NCBI RefSeq assembly: GCF_030345095.1
Contig: NZ_CP128360.1
Coordinates: 3,286,001 to 3,350,000, forward strand
DNA from: Solwaraspora sp. WMMA2056
Lineage (GTDB): Bacteria; Actinomycetota; Actinomycetes; Mycobacteriales; Micromonosporaceae
Reading direction: 5' to 3'
Length of the DNA: 64,000 bases
Part shown: positions 49,583-58,311 of the stretch, piece after piece
Layout: every line of letters starts with the position of its first letter
Position numbering within the stretch: position 1 is the stretch's first letter
Made by a program: the position numbers and the translations under genes
Notes under the pieces: generated by a model
Seen by the model: only the letters and a program-made list of their open reading frames with translations
Databases searched by the model: none
What the model was told of the DNA's origin: nothing

Positions 49583-51364
49583 TCAGCTCGGTTTGTCGAC
49601 CATCTCGATCAGCTGGTCGACCACCGCCTCCGGCGCGATGCTCCGGTCCACGACGGCGACCAGCAGGGTCTCCATGTCCGGATAGTTCAGCCGCTCGGCG
49701 AGCTGGCGCAGCGGCTTGTCGTTGGACAGGGCCCGGTCGTGTTTGCGCAGGATCAGGCTTACCGTGGCGCGACCGAGCCGGACCTTGTCGGCGATGCTGA
49801 TGCCCGGCTCGGAGTGCTCGGCGAACCACCGGTTGATCTGCATCTGGGCCTGCGGCGACTTGACGAAGCCCAGCCATTCCCGGCGTGGGCCGGGCGGGTC
49901 CGGCCGGGGCCCGGCCGTCGGGTCGTCGGTCTCGGTGAAGATCTCGACGACGTCACCGTCGGTCAGTTCCGAGGCGAGCGGTGCCAGTCGACCGTTGATC
50001 CGTACGGCGAGACAGTGCGCGCCCTTCGCCGGGTCCAACTCGTACGCCAGGTCCACCGGGGTCGACCCGGCCGGCAGCACGATCGGGCGGCCCTCGGCGA
50101 ACACCTGGATCTGCGCGTCGACCAGATCGCAGCGTAACGAGTGGACGAACTGGTCGGCGTCGGTGGTCTTTTGTGACCAGTCCAGCGCCCGGCGCAGCCA
50201 GGCCAGTTCGTCGGCGCGGGTCGCGGCGCTGCTGCGGCCCGGGGTAGGGAAGTGGTATGGGGCGGCGATGCCGAACTCGGCGGAGCGGTGCATCGTCTCG
50301 GTCCGGATCAGCACCTCCACCGGGCGGTCGCCGGGGCCGATGACGGTGGTGTGCAGCGACCGGTAGAGGTTGTTCTTGGGGGAGGCGATGAAGTCCTTGA
50401 ACCTGCCCGGCACCGGCCGCCACCGGCAGTGGACCGCGCCGAGGGCGGCGTAGCAGTCGGTGTCCGGGCCGGTCACCACGACCTCGATGCGGGGCAGGTC
50501 AAACGGTGCCTGGTGGCCGCCGGAGACGGTGTCCTTCCAGATCGAGTAGCGGTGCCGTGGGCGCGGGTCGACCTTCGCGGTCACCTTCTCCTGGCGCAGC
50601 GCCACCCGGGCCTGCCGGCAGACCTCGTCGAGGTACTCGGCCCAGCCCGGCCGGTTGGCCAGGTGTTCCTCGATGCGCTGGTACGCCTCCGGCTCGAGGT
50701 GGAACAGGACGATGTCGTCGAGTTCGCGTTTGAGCTTCTGGATACCGAGCCGGTCACACAGCGGCACCAGCACGTCCAGGGTGGCCTTGGCGATCCGGGC
50801 CCGGGAGGCAGGGGAGCGCACCCCCAGGGTCCGCATGTTGTGCAGCCGGTCGGCGAGCTTGATGACCAGGACCCGGACGTCCTTGGCCGCCGCGATGATC
50901 ATCTTGCGGATGGTCTCGGCTTCGGCGGCCTTGCCGTAGAACGCCTTGTCGAACTTGGTGACCCCGTCGACCAGGTGGGCGACCTCGTCGCCGAAGTCCG
51001 CGGCGAGAGTGGGCAGGTCGTACGTGGTGTCCTCGACCGTGTCGTGCAGCAGGGCGGCGACCAGCGTGGTGGTGTCCATGCCCAGGCCGGCGCAGATCTC
51101 GGCGACCGCCAGTGGGTGCGTGATGTAGGGCTCGCCGCTCTTGCGGTACTGCCCGGCGTGCATGCTGTCGGCGATCTGGTAGCCGCGGCGCAGCACGGCC
51201 GCCTCGGCCGAGGGGTGGATCGACCGGTGGATGCGGATCAGCTCGGCGACCGGGTCAGGGGCGCCGGGTGACCAGGACAGCCAGGCGCGCAGTCGGGCCG
51301 ACAGCGGTGTCGCGGTGGGCAGGAAACGTCCGATGGCGGCGCCGGGACCGGCGTCGACGTCCAC
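49583..51364 (-). CDS. RelA/SpoT homologue with intact hydrolase and degenerate synthetase domain
   Basis: A 593-aa protein. The HD hydrolase domain is complete: RKSGEPYITHPLAVA, AALLHDTVEDT, and VIKLADRLHNMRTL. The synthetase region is altered: where active enzymes have an aspartate-led DLxAxRV and PKPNGYQSLH, this has FDLPRIEVVVTG and SPKNNLYRSLHTTV. A TGS domain follows (EGRPIVLPAGSTPVDLAYEL), and the C-terminal ACT domain is absent. It should degrade (p)ppGpp rather than make it. GTG 51364 follows GAGGAGGTG by nine bases. A TAGGCT (51464-51469, read on minus) could be the -10 box. Confidence 0.9.
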   Translation of the reverse strand: MDVDAGPGAAIGRFLPTATPLSARLRAWLSWSPGAPDPVAELIRIHRSIHPSAEAAVLRRGYQIADSMHAGQYRKSGEPYITHPLAVAEICAGLGMDTTTLVAALLHDTVEDTTYDLPTLAADFGDEVAHLVDGVTKFDKAFYGKAAEAETIRKMIIAAAKDVRVLVIKLADRLHNMRTLGVRSPASRARIAKATLDVLVPLCDRLGIQKLKRELDDIVLFHLEPEAYQRIEEHLANRPGWAEYLDEVCRQARVALRQEKVTAKVDPRPRHRYSIWKDTVSGGHQAPFDLPRIEVVVTGPDTDCYAALGAVHCRWRPVPGRFKDFIASPKNNLYRSLHTTVIGPGDRPVEVLIRTETMHRSAEFGIAAPYHFPTPGRSSAATRADELAWLRRALDWSQKTTDADQFVHSLRCDLVDAQIQVFAEGRPIVLPAGSTPVDLAYELDPAKGAHCLAVRINGRLAPLASELTDGDVVEIFTETDDPTAGPRPDPPGPRREWLGFVKSPQAQMQINRWFAEHSEPGISIADKVRLGRATVSLILRKHDRALSNDKPLRQLAERLNYPDMETLLVAVVDRSIAPEAVVDQLIEMVDKPS

Positions 51365-51557
51365 GCGGAGACACCTCCTCACCCACCGCCCCCGGCCGGT
51401 CGCCCGGCCCGGGGCCGCACGCCACGAATCGGGCGTTGGCTGACAGGACTGCACTTCTCTAACAGCCTAAGCGAGCGGGCGTCGTACTATCGGCTACTTG
51501 CGGGTGGGCGATCGGTCGAGTCTTTGACCCGTCCGTCAACCGCCGGCTGCCGTGCCG

Positions 51558-53336
51558 TCAACCGCTGCCTGTCGTCCGCGCGGCCTCCTCGGCCTTGACC
51601 AGCAACTGGTGGAACCGGCCGGCACCGCGTACCGGCGAGGCCCACCCGCCGGTGACGCTGACCAGCCGGGTCTGCGGTGGTTCCAACCAGGACAGAATCC
51701 GTTCGGACTCCTCGGCGCTGGCCCGGGGGGTCGGCCCGTGCCCGGGTGGGACGGTCTCCGCGGTCGCCCGCAGCAGGTCGATGGTGTGCCGTGGGTGCTG
51801 CCGGGGTGGCGAGACTCCGGCAGCGGCGAGCCGGCCGTGCCGCACGATCGCCAGCTCCCAGCCACCGTCGGCGGCCCGTCGGGCCGCGACCAGCTCCGCG
51901 ATCACGCTCAGCGCGGTCAACCGCTGCATCCGCAGGGTGGCCCGCAGCAGCGCGGTGAGTCGGCTACGGACCACCGCCGCCTCCTCGTACCGCTGCGCCG
52001 CCGAAAGGCCGTCGATCCGGGCGAGCAGGGTGTCCACCAGCGCCTGCGGGTCGGCGGTGATCGCCGCCCGCAGCGGATCGACGGCGGCCTCGGCGTACCC
52101 GTCCGGGTCGATCCGGTGCTCGCAGGGGGCCGGACAGCGGCCCAGCTCGGCCAGGGCGCAGGCCGGGAAACGGGTCCGGGTGGACAGCCGGTGGGTGCAC
52201 TGGCGCAGCGGCAGCGCGTCGTGGATGCCGGCCGCCGCCAGCTCCGCCGCCCGCCGGGACGCGAACGGCCCGAGCGCGGTGTCCTGCGGCGACGTCGACC
52301 GTACGGTGGACAGCCGGGGGTAGGGCTCGTCGGTCAGCTTGAGCCAGACCGCCCGCTCCGGATACTTCGACCGACGGTTGTACGGCGGTGCGTGCGCCGC
52401 GATCAGCCGTAGCTCGCGGACCTCCGCCTCCAGCCGGTGCGCGCACTCGATGGCCTCCACCCGGGTCGCCGCCGCCAGCATCTCCGACATCCGGGCGCGC
52501 CGCTCGGCGGCGGTGAAGTAGCTGCGGACCCGGGTGGCGATGTCGCCGGAGGTGCCGACGTAGAGCGGCCGGTCGTCGGCGGCCCGGAAGATGTAGACAC
52601 CGGGGCTGCGGGGCAGGCCGTCGGCGAGGTGCCGCTTGCGGCGCTGCACCTCGCTGACGGCCCGGCTGAACTCGACCGCGTCGCCGATCGTCGTCACCTG
52701 GTGGCCGCCGAGTCGGGCGATGAGTCCGTGCAGCACGTCGACGGTGGCCCGGGCGTCGGCGAGGGCCCGGTGGGTGGGCTGGTGGGTGGCGCGGAAGTAC
52801 CCGGCCAGGGTGCCGAGCTTGCGGTTGGGCACCTCGTCGCGGCTGAGCACCCGCCGGGCCAGCGCGGCGGTGTCCAGCACGGTCGGCGCCGGCCAGCGGT
52901 ACCCGTGCCGGGCGCAGGCGGCCTTGAGGAACCCGATGTCGTACGGCGCGTTGTGCGCCACCAGCACGGCGTCGGCGAGGAACTCCAACAGGCTCGGCAG
53001 CACCTGCTCGATCGGCGGCGCGGGGACGAGCATCGCCTGGGTGATGCCGGTCAGCACGGTGATGAACGGGGGGATCGGCTGGCCGGGGTTGACCAGGGTG
53101 GCGAAGACCCCGAGCTCCTCGCCACCACGGACCTTGACCGCGCCGACCTCGGTGATCCCGCCGCCGTCCGGTGCGCCGCCGGTGGTCTCCAGGTCGAGCA
53201 CCACGAACGTGGTGTCCCGCAGCGGTACCGCGTGCCGGTCACCCAGCAGGGCGTCCAGGGTGCCCTGGGTGTAACCGGGACGGGAAACGGGTTCGGGGGT
53301 CACCACGGCGCACACCGTAGGACGCGGGTACGACAC
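51558..53336 (-). CDS. DEDDh exonuclease fused to GIY-YIG (UvrC-like) endonuclease domain
   Basis: A 592-aa fusion. Residues about 40-205 are a DnaQ-like 3'-5' exonuclease with Exo I VVLDLETTGG, Exo II VAHNAPYDIGFL and Exo III THRALADARAT. Residues about 245-330 are a GIY-YIG domain (GVYIFRAADDRPLYVGTS). A UvrC-like middle part follows with CPAPCEHRIDPDGY-type cysteines and a UVR-like stretch. It resembles E. coli Cho joined to an exonuclease and mycobacterial Rv2191 (from memory). It probably acts in DNA repair. The start may be GTG codons further inside (VTPEPVSRPG). Confidence 0.9.
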   Translation of the reverse strand: MSYPRPTVCAVVTPEPVSRPGYTQGTLDALLGDRHAVPLRDTTFVVLDLETTGGAPDGGGITEVGAVKVRGGEELGVFATLVNPGQPIPPFITVLTGITQAMLVPAPPIEQVLPSLLEFLADAVLVAHNAPYDIGFLKAACARHGYRWPAPTVLDTAALARRVLSRDEVPNRKLGTLAGYFRATHQPTHRALADARATVDVLHGLIARLGGHQVTTIGDAVEFSRAVSEVQRRKRHLADGLPRSPGVYIFRAADDRPLYVGTSGDIATRVRSYFTAAERRARMSEMLAAATRVEAIECAHRLEAEVRELRLIAAHAPPYNRRSKYPERAVWLKLTDEPYPRLSTVRSTSPQDTALGPFASRRAAELAAAGIHDALPLRQCTHRLSTRTRFPACALAELGRCPAPCEHRIDPDGYAEAAVDPLRAAITADPQALVDTLLARIDGLSAAQRYEEAAVVRSRLTALLRATLRMQRLTALSVIAELVAARRAADGGWELAIVRHGRLAAAGVSPPRQHPRHTIDLLRATAETVPPGHGPTPRASAEESERILSWLEPPQTRLVSVTGGWASPVRGAGRFHQLLVKAEEAARTTGSG

Positions 53337-53435
53337 ACCGGCCCCATCCGTACCGTTGGTAACGATCCGATCGACCCAGAGAGATCATTCTTCCTGTCGG
53401 GCACGCGACGGGCCACCGGTGGGAGACTGGGGTGC

Positions 53436-54836
53436 ATGGCCGCACCGGATCCGACCGACGCTCGTCCCGAGGGGGCGGCGCCGACGACCGGCGCCCAGAA
53501 CTCGCCCACCACCGCAGCCTCGGACGGCGCCGTACCGCCTCCTGAGCCGGTCCTGCCGGAAGGGGTACGGAACCGGATCGTGGCCTTCGCCGCCGCCGCG
53601 TTGCCGGAGATCCCGGCCGACGAGCTGCCAGCTCCGCTGCGCAAGGTCGCCAAGTTCGCGCCGCACCGGCGGGCCCGCTTCGGCGCGGGCCTGATCGCCG
53701 CCCAGCTCACCAACGATCCGTCGTTTCGCCAACGGGCCGCCGCCCGGGCCCTGGCCGACGCCGGTGAGCTCGGTGAGGCCATCGCCGCCGGGGTCACCCC
53801 GGGGGCGGCCGACCCGGTCGAGGTCGCGGCGCTGGCCTACCTGATGCGGCCCGCCGGCTGGCGGGACCTGGTCTCGGCGGCCGGAGCGGCGGTACGGGCG
53901 GAGGCCGACAGCGCCGCCGTGGCCGCGGCGATCCGCGAGGCCGAGGCGCGGGCCAACCGGGCCGAACACGACCGGACCGTCGCCCGGGTCGAGGCGGACA
54001 AGCTCCGCGACGAACTGGCCCGGGTACGCGAGGAGCTCGGCCAGCTACGCGAGGAGTCCCGGCTGCTGGCCCGCGCGTTACGGGAGAGTCAGACACAGCA
54101 GCGGCGGGCCACCGAACTGCTCGCCACCGAACGAGGCCGGGCGGCGCGCGCCGCCGCCGACCACGACGCCGAGCTGCGCCGGCTGCGGGCCAAGCTCGCC
54201 GACGCGGAGCTGTCGGCGGGCTCCGCCCGCCAGCTCGCCAAGGAGAACCGGGCGGTCGACGACGCCCGGCTGTGGCTGCTGCTGGAGACCATCGGCCAGG
54301 CCGCGCAGGGGCTGCGCCGGGAGCTGGCTCTCGATCCGGCCGACAAGCTGCCGGCGGACTACGTGGCGGACACCTTCACCGACCGGCCGGCGGCCGCCAC
54401 GACCACCCGCGCCCGGGACACCGACGACCCGGCCCGCCTCGACGACCTGCTCGCGCTGCCCCGGGCGCACCTGATCGTCGACGGTTACAACGTGACCAAA
54501 CGCGGGTTCGGTGAGATGCCGCTGGAGCAGCAGCGTAAGCGCCTGATCACCGGCCTGGGGGGGATCGCCGCCCAGACCGGTGACGAGGTGACCGTGGTCT
54601 TCGACGGCGCGGAGCGGATGCACGGACTGCCGCCGGCACCACGCGGGGTGCGGGTGCTGTTCTCCCGCAAGGGCGAGACCGCCGACGAGCTGATCCGTCG
54701 GCTGGTCCGGGCCGAACCGTCGGGGCGGGCGATCGTGGTGGTCTCCTCCGACCGGGAGGTGGCCGACGGGGTCCGCCGGCACGGTGCGTACCCGATGGGG
54801 GCCGACTCCCTGCTGCGCCGGCTGGCCCGCTCCTGA
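53436..54836 (+). CDS. NYN-domain (YacP/Rae1-like) putative RNA-binding or nuclease protein
   Basis: A 466-aa protein. The first 45 residues are disordered; about 45-170 form an Ala-rich helical domain; about 170-280 are a charged coiled coil (EAEARANRAEHDRTVARVEA). The C-terminal 150 residues are a NYN/PIN-like domain with acidic motifs LIVDGYNVTK, VVFDGAE and VVVSSDREVAD. The acidic residues suggest metal-dependent RNA cleavage as in Rae1/YacP. ATG 53436. Convergent with the DinB gene. Confidence 0.87.
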   Translation: MAAPDPTDARPEGAAPTTGAQNSPTTAASDGAVPPPEPVLPEGVRNRIVAFAAAALPEIPADELPAPLRKVAKFAPHRRARFGAGLIAAQLTNDPSFRQRAAARALADAGELGEAIAAGVTPGAADPVEVAALAYLMRPAGWRDLVSAAGAAVRAEADSAAVAAAIREAEARANRAEHDRTVARVEADKLRDELARVREELGQLREESRLLARALRESQTQQRRATELLATERGRAARAAADHDAELRRLRAKLADAELSAGSARQLAKENRAVDDARLWLLLETIGQAAQGLRRELALDPADKLPADYVADTFTDRPAAATTTRARDTDDPARLDDLLALPRAHLIVDGYNVTKRGFGEMPLEQQRKRLITGLGGIAAQTGDEVTVVFDGAERMHGLPPAPRGVRVLFSRKGETADELIRRLVRAEPSGRAIVVVSSDREVADGVRRHGAYPMGADSLLRRLARS

Positions 54837-54861
54837 CCGGAGCTGGTGGCCGACGCGTCGG

Positions 54862-55362
54862 TCAGCCCATCGTCTGCTGTCCGTCGATCGCCTCGCGGAT
54901 GATGTCGGCGTGCCCGACGTGCTGCGCGGTCTCGGCGATCAGGTGCAGCACCACCCGCCGGACCGACCAGCTCGCCCCGGGCTCGAACCAGGGCGCCTGC
55001 GGCAGCGGATGCGCGGTGTCCAGGTCGGGCAGTTCGGCGATCAGCCCGTCGGTGTGCGCGGCGACGGCGGCGTACCGGTCGAGCAGACCGGCGAGGGTCT
55101 CGTCGGGCCGCATCCGGTGCTGGTCGAGCCAGTCGACCTGGTGACGTTCCATTTCGACCGCACCGCCGACGGCGAAGCCCATCCAGCTCCGCTCGGTGGC
55201 GGCGAGATGTTTGACGATGCCGCCGATGGTCAGCTCGCTGACCGTGCTGCGGGTCGCGGCGGCCGCGTCGTCGAGACCGTTGGTGGTGAACCGCACGAAC
55301 GCCCGGTGCGCGCGGATCGTGGCGAGCAGATCGGCCCGTTCACCGGTGGGCGTGCTGGACAT
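54862..55362 (-). CDS. DinB-family protein (mycothiol-dependent enzyme type)
   Basis: A 166-aa four-helix-bundle protein with the DinB metal-site histidines in GGIVKHLAATERSW, RRVVLHLIAETAQHVGHAD. Related actinobacterial proteins use mycothiol as thiol cofactor (MST/DinB group). ATG 55362 follows AGGAG by six bases. Substrate unknown, possibly detoxification. Confidence 0.9.
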   Translation of the reverse strand: MSSTPTGERADLLATIRAHRAFVRFTTNGLDDAAAATRSTVSELTIGGIVKHLAATERSWMGFAVGGAVEMERHQVDWLDQHRMRPDETLAGLLDRYAAVAAHTDGLIAELPDLDTAHPLPQAPWFEPGASWSVRRVVLHLIAETAQHVGHADIIREAIDGQQTMG

Positions 55363-55478
55363 GGGAGCTCCTGTCCGACTGGATGGACGACGGCCGATCC
55401 GGCCGTACCGGCACAGGCTACGAGGGGGACCGACAACGTCGGCCGGGAAATGTCGTACCCGCTGCCTATCGTCGATGT

Positions 55479-55513
55479 CACTGGCGGTGGTCGGGTCACT
55501 GCGGTGGTCGGGT
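55479..55513. repeat. 17/18-bp tandem repeat
   Basis: CACTGGCGGTGGTCGGGT (55479-55496) is repeated as CACTGCGGTGGTCGGGT (55497-55513) with one base lost. It lies in the 241-base gap between the DinB gene and the CxxC protein; nothing else is clear in this gap. Confidence 0.75.
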
Positions 55514-55603
55514 CGGCAGGTCGGCCTGACAGTTGGCGATCCGTGGCACGGGGGCCGGCCACCGCTGCCGACCGTCCACGTCCGTCGACACGAGAGGTCA
55601 ACG

Positions 55604-55834
55604 ATGATCATCGACTGCGGCAGCTGCACGGTGGCCCGTGGCGCAGCCTGTGACGGCTGCCTGGTCAGCGCACTGCTCGACACACCGGACGAGCTGGGTG
55701 CCCTCGACGCCGGCGAGCGCTACGCGATCGAGGCGCTGGCCCGCGCCGGTTTCGACGTCGAGGTGCTGGCCGTGGCGCCGAGGTCGGCCCGCGGCCGTCA
55801 GCAGCGGCCACGGCGGCGAAGACGGGCCGCCTGA
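55604..55834 (+). CDS. Small double-CxxC protein (76 aa)
   Basis: A 76-aa protein starting MIIDCGSCTVARGAACDGC: CGSC and CDGC make a potential zinc-binding or redox pair in the first 20 residues. A helical middle part (ALDAGERYAIEALARAGFDV) and a very basic C-terminus (RQQRPRRRRRAA) follow. ATG 55604 with GAGAGG upstream. Similar short CxxC proteins are conserved across actinobacteria next to this cluster, as I recall, without assigned function. It may bind nucleic acid. Confidence 0.85.
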   Translation: MIIDCGSCTVARGAACDGCLVSALLDTPDELGALDAGERYAIEALARAGFDVEVLAVAPRSARGRQQRPRRRRRAA

Positions 55835-55906
55835 GTGCGTCGCCACCGGCACCGCGACCCGCACGGCCTAGGATGACCGGCAAGCGGCTGCCGGGAGGTT
55901 GTGGAC

Positions 55907-57169
55907 ATGTCCCCTCGTTCCTGGGCGCTGCTCGCCTTCGTCCTGCTGCTGGTGGCCATCGCGGTGACCGCGGCGGTGCTGGTGCCCTGGCAGCAGCCGT
56001 CGGTGCCCCGGTCCGAGCAGTTGGCCGCGCTGCGGGACCTGCCCGCCGACCAGGTCGAGCGGGGCCGGGCGTTCCGTGCGGCCCTGCGTCACCCGCGCTA
56101 CGCGGCACTGGTGACCGGCCTCGTCGTCGCGCTGCTGCTGGGGCTCACCCCGATCGGCGCCCGACTGGTCGAGCTCGCCGGCCGGCCCTTCGGCGGCCAC
56201 TGGGTGGCCCAGGCACTGCTGGGCGGGCTGGCGGTGGTGCTGCTCGCCGACCTGCTGACCCTGCCGTTCGCCGCCTGGCGGCACCGGATCCTCACCGAGT
56301 ACGGCCTCGCCACGCAGGGCTGGTCCGGCTGGGCCGTCGACCTGGTCAAGTCGTACGTCGTCGGCGCGGTGATCGCGGCCGTCGCGCTACTGGGCTTCTA
56401 CACGATCACCCGGCTCGCGCCGCGCTGGTGGTGGGCGTTCGCCGCCGCCGGTGCCGCCGGGCTGGTGGTGCTCATGTCGTTCATCCTGCCGGTGCTGGTC
56501 GAACCGGTGTTCAACAAGTTCACCCCGATGCCGCCCGGCCCGTTGCGGGTCGAGCTGCTGGCTTTGGCCGAGCGCGACGGCGTACCGGTCCGGGACGTGC
56601 TGGTGGCCGACGCGTCCCGGCGGACCCGGGCGGTCAACGCCTACGTCTCCGGGTTCGGGCCGACCCGGCGGATCGTCGTCTACGACACCCTGCTGCGGGA
56701 GGCACCGCCGGTGGAGGTCGCGGCCGTGGTGGCGCACGAACTCGGCCACGCCAAGGACCGCGACGTGCTCACCGGCACCACACTCGGTGCCCTCGGCGCG
56801 GCCACGGCGGTGGTCGGGATCTATCTGCTGGGCGGCGTCGGCCCGCTGGTGCGGGCCGCCGGCGCGGCCAGCATCGCCGAGCCGCGTGCGGTCGCGTTGC
56901 TGCTGGCCCTGGTCACGGTCGCCGGACTGGTGGCCACACCCGCGCAGGCGCTGGTGTCGCGCCGCATCGAGCAGCGGGCCGACGCCCACGCATTGACGCT
57001 GCACGGCGATCCGGCGGCGTACGAGGCGGTGCACCGTCGGCTGTCGGCGGTCAACCTGGCGGATCCGGATCCGCCGCGTTGGGAGTACCTCTACTCGGCC
57101 ACTCACCCGTCCACGGTGCAGCGGATGGCGGCAGCGCGGGCGGCCGCCGCCGACGGGGCGGGCGGATGA
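55907..57169 (+). CDS. M48-family membrane metallopeptidase
   Basis: A 420-aa integral membrane zinc protease of the Ste24/CAAX-protease type. Several helices precede the active site VVAHELGHAKDRD (HExxH), and the third zinc ligand is likely the glutamate in SRRIEQRADAHAL. The N-terminal helix is WALLAFVLLLVAIAVTAAVL. ATG 55907 is chosen because GGGAGG is eight bases upstream; the GTG at 55901 would be too close. Its stop overlaps the start of the mannosyltransferase (ATGA), indicating coupled expression. Confidence 0.92.
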   Translation: MSPRSWALLAFVLLLVAIAVTAAVLVPWQQPSVPRSEQLAALRDLPADQVERGRAFRAALRHPRYAALVTGLVVALLLGLTPIGARLVELAGRPFGGHWVAQALLGGLAVVLLADLLTLPFAAWRHRILTEYGLATQGWSGWAVDLVKSYVVGAVIAAVALLGFYTITRLAPRWWWAFAAAGAAGLVVLMSFILPVLVEPVFNKFTPMPPGPLRVELLALAERDGVPVRDVLVADASRRTRAVNAYVSGFGPTRRIVVYDTLLREAPPVEVAAVVAHELGHAKDRDVLTGTTLGALGAATAVVGIYLLGGVGPLVRAAGAASIAEPRAVALLLALVTVAGLVATPAQALVSRRIEQRADAHALTLHGDPAAYEAVHRRLSAVNLADPDPPRWEYLYSATHPSTVQRMAAARAAAADGAGG

Positions 57170-58290
57170 ACCGGGTCCTGCTGGTCACCAACGATTTCCC
57201 GCCCCGACCGGGCGGCATCCAGTCGTTCGTGCACAACCTGGCGTTGCGTCAGCCGGCGTCCAGTGTGGTCGTCTACGCGTCCAGTCACGCCGGGGCTGCC
57301 GAATTCGACGCCGAGCAGCCGTTCGAGGTGGTCCGCAATCCGACCGGCATGCTGCTGCCCACTCCGGCGGTGGCTCGGGAGACCGCCGCGCTGGCCCGGG
57401 CCCGGGGCTGTGACACCGTCTGGTTCGGCGCGGCGGCGCCGCTCGGGCTGCTCGGCGAGGGTCTGCGCCGACGCGGCGGGATCCACCGGGTGGTGGCTCT
57501 GACCCACGGTCACGAGGTGGGCTGGGCCGCGTTGCCCGGGGCCAGGTCCATGCTGCGCCGGATCGCCCGGGCCGCCGATGTGGTGACCTATCTGGGGGAG
57601 TACACCAGGGTCCGGCTCGACCGTGCGGTGGGCGGGCTGACCGAGCTGCGTCGGCTCGCGCCCGGCGTGGACACCGACGCCTACCATCCGGGGGTCGACG
57701 GTACGCCGGTGCGCCGCCGCCACCGGCTGTCGGACCGGCCGGTGGTCGTCTGCGTGTCCCGGCTCGTACCCCGCAAAGGGCAGGACGCCCTGATCCGGGC
57801 CTGGCCGTCGGTGCGCAGCCGGGTGCCGGGTGCGGCACTGCTGGTGGTCGGTGGTGGCCCGGACCGGGCCCGGCTGACGCGACTCGCCGCGCGGGCCGGG
57901 GTCGGCGACAACGTGGTCTTCACCGGCGCGGTGCCCTGGGCGGACCTGCCCGCCCACTACGCCGCCGGGGACGTCTACGCGATGCCGTGCCGCACCCGTC
58001 GGGGCGGCCTCGACGTGGAAGGGCTCGGCATCGTCTACCTGGAAGGGTCGGCCACCGGGCTGCCGGTGGTGGCCGGCGATTCCGGCGGTGCGCCGGACGC
58101 GGTCCGCGACGGCGAGACCGGGTACGTGGTGGACGGCCGCGATCCCGCCCAGCTCGCCGACCGGCTCACCGAGCTGCTGCGCGACCGGGACCTCGCCCGT
58201 CGGATGGGTGCCGCCGGCCGGGCCTGGGTGGAGCGTGAATGGCGCTGGGACACCCAGGCCGATCGGTTGGCCTCGCTCCTGGCCGGCTGA
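57166..58290 (+). CDS. pimB: GT4 mannosyltransferase, PimB-like
   Basis: A 374-aa GT-B glycosyltransferase. The acceptor domain opens VLLVTNDFPPRPGGIQSFV; the donor domain has CVSRLVPRKGQDAL, VVGGGPDRARL, and the EX7E motif EGLGIVYLEGSATGLPVVAG. It closely resembles actinobacterial PimB' (Rv2188c, from memory), which adds the second mannose to phosphatidylinositol monomannoside at the inner membrane. ATG 57166 lies in the stop of the M48 gene. GDP-mannose supply could involve the transferase at 48143. Confidence 0.9.
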   Translation: MNRVLLVTNDFPPRPGGIQSFVHNLALRQPASSVVVYASSHAGAAEFDAEQPFEVVRNPTGMLLPTPAVARETAALARARGCDTVWFGAAAPLGLLGEGLRRRGGIHRVVALTHGHEVGWAALPGARSMLRRIARAADVVTYLGEYTRVRLDRAVGGLTELRRLAPGVDTDAYHPGVDGTPVRRRHRLSDRPVVVCVSRLVPRKGQDALIRAWPSVRSRVPGAALLVVGGGPDRARLTRLAARAGVGDNVVFTGAVPWADLPAHYAAGDVYAMPCRTRRGGLDVEGLGIVYLEGSATGLPVVAGDSGGAPDAVRDGETGYVVDGRDPAQLADRLTELLRDRDLARRMGAAGRAWVEREWRWDTQADRLASLLAG

Positions 58291-58311
58291 CCGCGCCGCC
58301 CAGCCCCGGCC

